Below are positions 62,781-64,000 of a stretch of DNA of 64,000 nucleotides, piece after piece. Made by a program: the position numbers and the translations under genes. The notes beneath the pieces are model-generated. The model searched no databases and had not been told where the DNA came from. It worked only from the letters and a program-made list of their open reading frames with translations. Source of the stretch: an uncultured Geobacteraceae bacterium (lineage in GTDB: Bacteria > Desulfobacterota > Desulfuromonadia > Geobacterales > Pseudopelobacteraceae); assembly GCA_903862245.1 (NCBI GenBank), contig CAIOXL010000072.1:1-64000 (forward strand), written 5' to 3'. Numbering within the stretch: the first letter of the stretch is position 1; each line of letters begins with the position of its first letter.

Positions 62781-63289
62781 TGCTTCCCGCATCTGTTCAT
62801 ATCCCGCCACGACTCCCCGGCTTTCTGATTGTCGCCGTTGTAATGGGGGTCATTCACCGGCGCCTCTCTTCATCAGGGTCGTTTGCTGCGGTTCTCTACT
62901 GTCTGCCGTTCACAATCATGCATGAGTTGTCCCATTTTGTGGTTGCCTTTCTTACCGGGGGGCGCCCTTCATCACTCTGCTTCTGGCCGTCACGGTCCGG
63001 AAAAGGCTGGGTACTCGGGAGCATATGTGCAACCCCTACGCTCCTGTCTGCTGCTCCGACGGCGCTGGCTCCTCTCGGGTGGCTGGCGATGGGCTATTAT
63101 TCAATGATTTTCTGGGACATTCGGCCGGCGTGGCTGCCGGAATATCTGCTTGCCGTAATCCTGTATGCATGTGCTGCAGCATGTACTCCATCAGTGCGGG
63201 ATATCAGGGTGGCCCTGTCTCACCCGTTCAGCCTCCTGCTCTGGGCATTTGTTCTGTTCATAGTGATGTCTTCTTGCGCTGGACGATGA
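62777..63289 (+). CDS. putative membrane protein with HExxH-like HELSH motif (M50-like)
   Basis: [28 protein letters not shown], hydrophobic segments; overlaps upstream stop (ATGA). Confidence 0.6.
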   Translation: MMLPASVHIPPRLPGFLIVAVVMGVIHRRLSSSGSFAAVLYCLPFTIMHELSHFVVAFLTGGRPSSLCFWPSRSGKGWVLGSICATPTLLSAAPTALAPLGWLAMGYYSMIFWDIRPAWLPEYLLAVILYACAAACTPSVRDIRVALSHPFSLLLWAFVLFIVMSSCAGR

Positions 63290-63310
63290 TTTTCGGGTAG
63301 GATGCCTGCC

Positions 63311-63860
63311 ATGAAAGTAGACACCCTCACACTCGTCGTCGTCAGTGTACTAAGTTGATGCCGTACTGGCCATTGGGCTCCTCCACGCCTGGCGTACCCG
63401 CACCACCTATCCCGGTTTTGGTCTGTGGCTTATCGGGACTGTCTGCTGGTCGGTCGGCTCAGCGCTTGTGCTTCTCGGCTCCGAACTCACTCCGGCATTT
63501 ATTCCCAAACTACTTGGCAACACTCTTATTTTCCTGAATCCTTTGCTGCTCTATGAGGGGTTTAACCGTTTTTACGGAATCCGGCGGCGCTGGTGGGGAT
63601 GGCCGCTCAACCTGTCACTGCTGCTGGCGTCTGTTGCATTGCTAACGTATTTCCTGTATGGCGACGAAAATCTGGTGGTCCGGACGATCATCATAAATGT
63701 GCTTGTGTGGAGTATTGTTCGCCCGCCTTGCATTGGAACCGCTTTTTCACGCCACAGCGCGTCGTCATTCCACACAATGGCTGCTGTCGCTGTCACTGCT
63801 GCAGTTAGTTTTTCTATTGCTACTGCGGGCCCAGTCGTTTTTAACTCTTGATAGCGAAAG
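63311..63860 (+). pseudogene. frameshifted multi-TM N-terminal sensor-like gene (possibly the membrane part of a diguanylate cyclase)
   Basis: MKVDTLTLVVVSVLS* breaks where VDAVLAIGLLHAWRTRTTYPGFGLWLIGTVCWSVGSAL continues in another frame; a second shift near 63720 leads into FARLALEPLFHATARRHSTQWLLSLSLLQLVFLLLLRAQSFLTLDSER*. Confidence 0.6.
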
Positions 63861-63875
63861 ATGATCTGCTGCGGT

Positions 63876-64000
63876 CACTTATCCTGTATGGCGTGTGTCA
63901 TTCGGTGCGCCGGTACGTATCGGCTCAACCGTGCGCAAGGAGTCGAGCATCCTGGCGGTGGATTACAAGCAGGGGCGCTCGGGTGACCTGGTTTTTGTGA
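63876..64000 (+). pseudogene. possible fragment resembling a FAS1-like/MaoC-type dehydratase domain, truncated by window edge
   Basis: VSFGAPVRIGSTVRKESSILAVDYKQGRSGDLVFV resembles the GRSGxLVFV region of HTD2/mesaconyl-CoA hydratase-like proteins. Confidence 0.35.

Noticed and set aside
1-64000. CRISPR array
   Set aside because: No regularly spaced repeat series seen; the only CRISPR-adjacent biology is TnpB
1-64000. Anti-phage defence island
   Set aside because: No RM, Abi, CBASS, retron or toxin-antitoxin genes recognised; the genes are mainly core metabolism and envelope

Overview
64 kb chromosomal window with the gene content and order of a Geobacter/Pelobacter-type deltaproteobacterium; the taxon is inferred from gene content only. 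Most of it is ordinary core genome. It holds a large minus-strand LPS core/lipid A block (about 11.9-38.6 kb: GT9/GT4/GT2 transferases, msbA, waaF-like, Kdo kinase-like, lpxK, waaA, PAP2 phosphatase, lpxL-like, lpxB, a gnnB/gnnA-like pair, lpxA, fabZ, lpxD, skp, bamA, lolD, lolC/E). This is followed by lysS, rne/rng, hppA, cpoB, a hisB-hisC-hisD-hisG-murA block, a hybrid kinase/HD-GYP pair, and a gmd/fcl GDP-fucose locus. The most unusual structure is between gmd and fcl (56759-59335). A GxxExxY (PD-(D/E)XK-like) gene is enclosed by long imperfect inverted repeats and split by a complete IS200/IS605 element (tnpA+tnpB). The insertion can be reversed to the nucleotide, giving an intact 125-codon ORF, target motif TTGAC and no target duplication. 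This predicts a TnpB guide that matches the disrupted gene itself. Next most interesting are an in-frame palindromic insert in fcl, a GT4-polysaccharide deacetylase fusion, gnnA/gnnB-like genes between lpxA and lpxB, and a decayed/mosaic gene at the right edge. No CRISPR array, rRNA or tRNA was recognised by eye.
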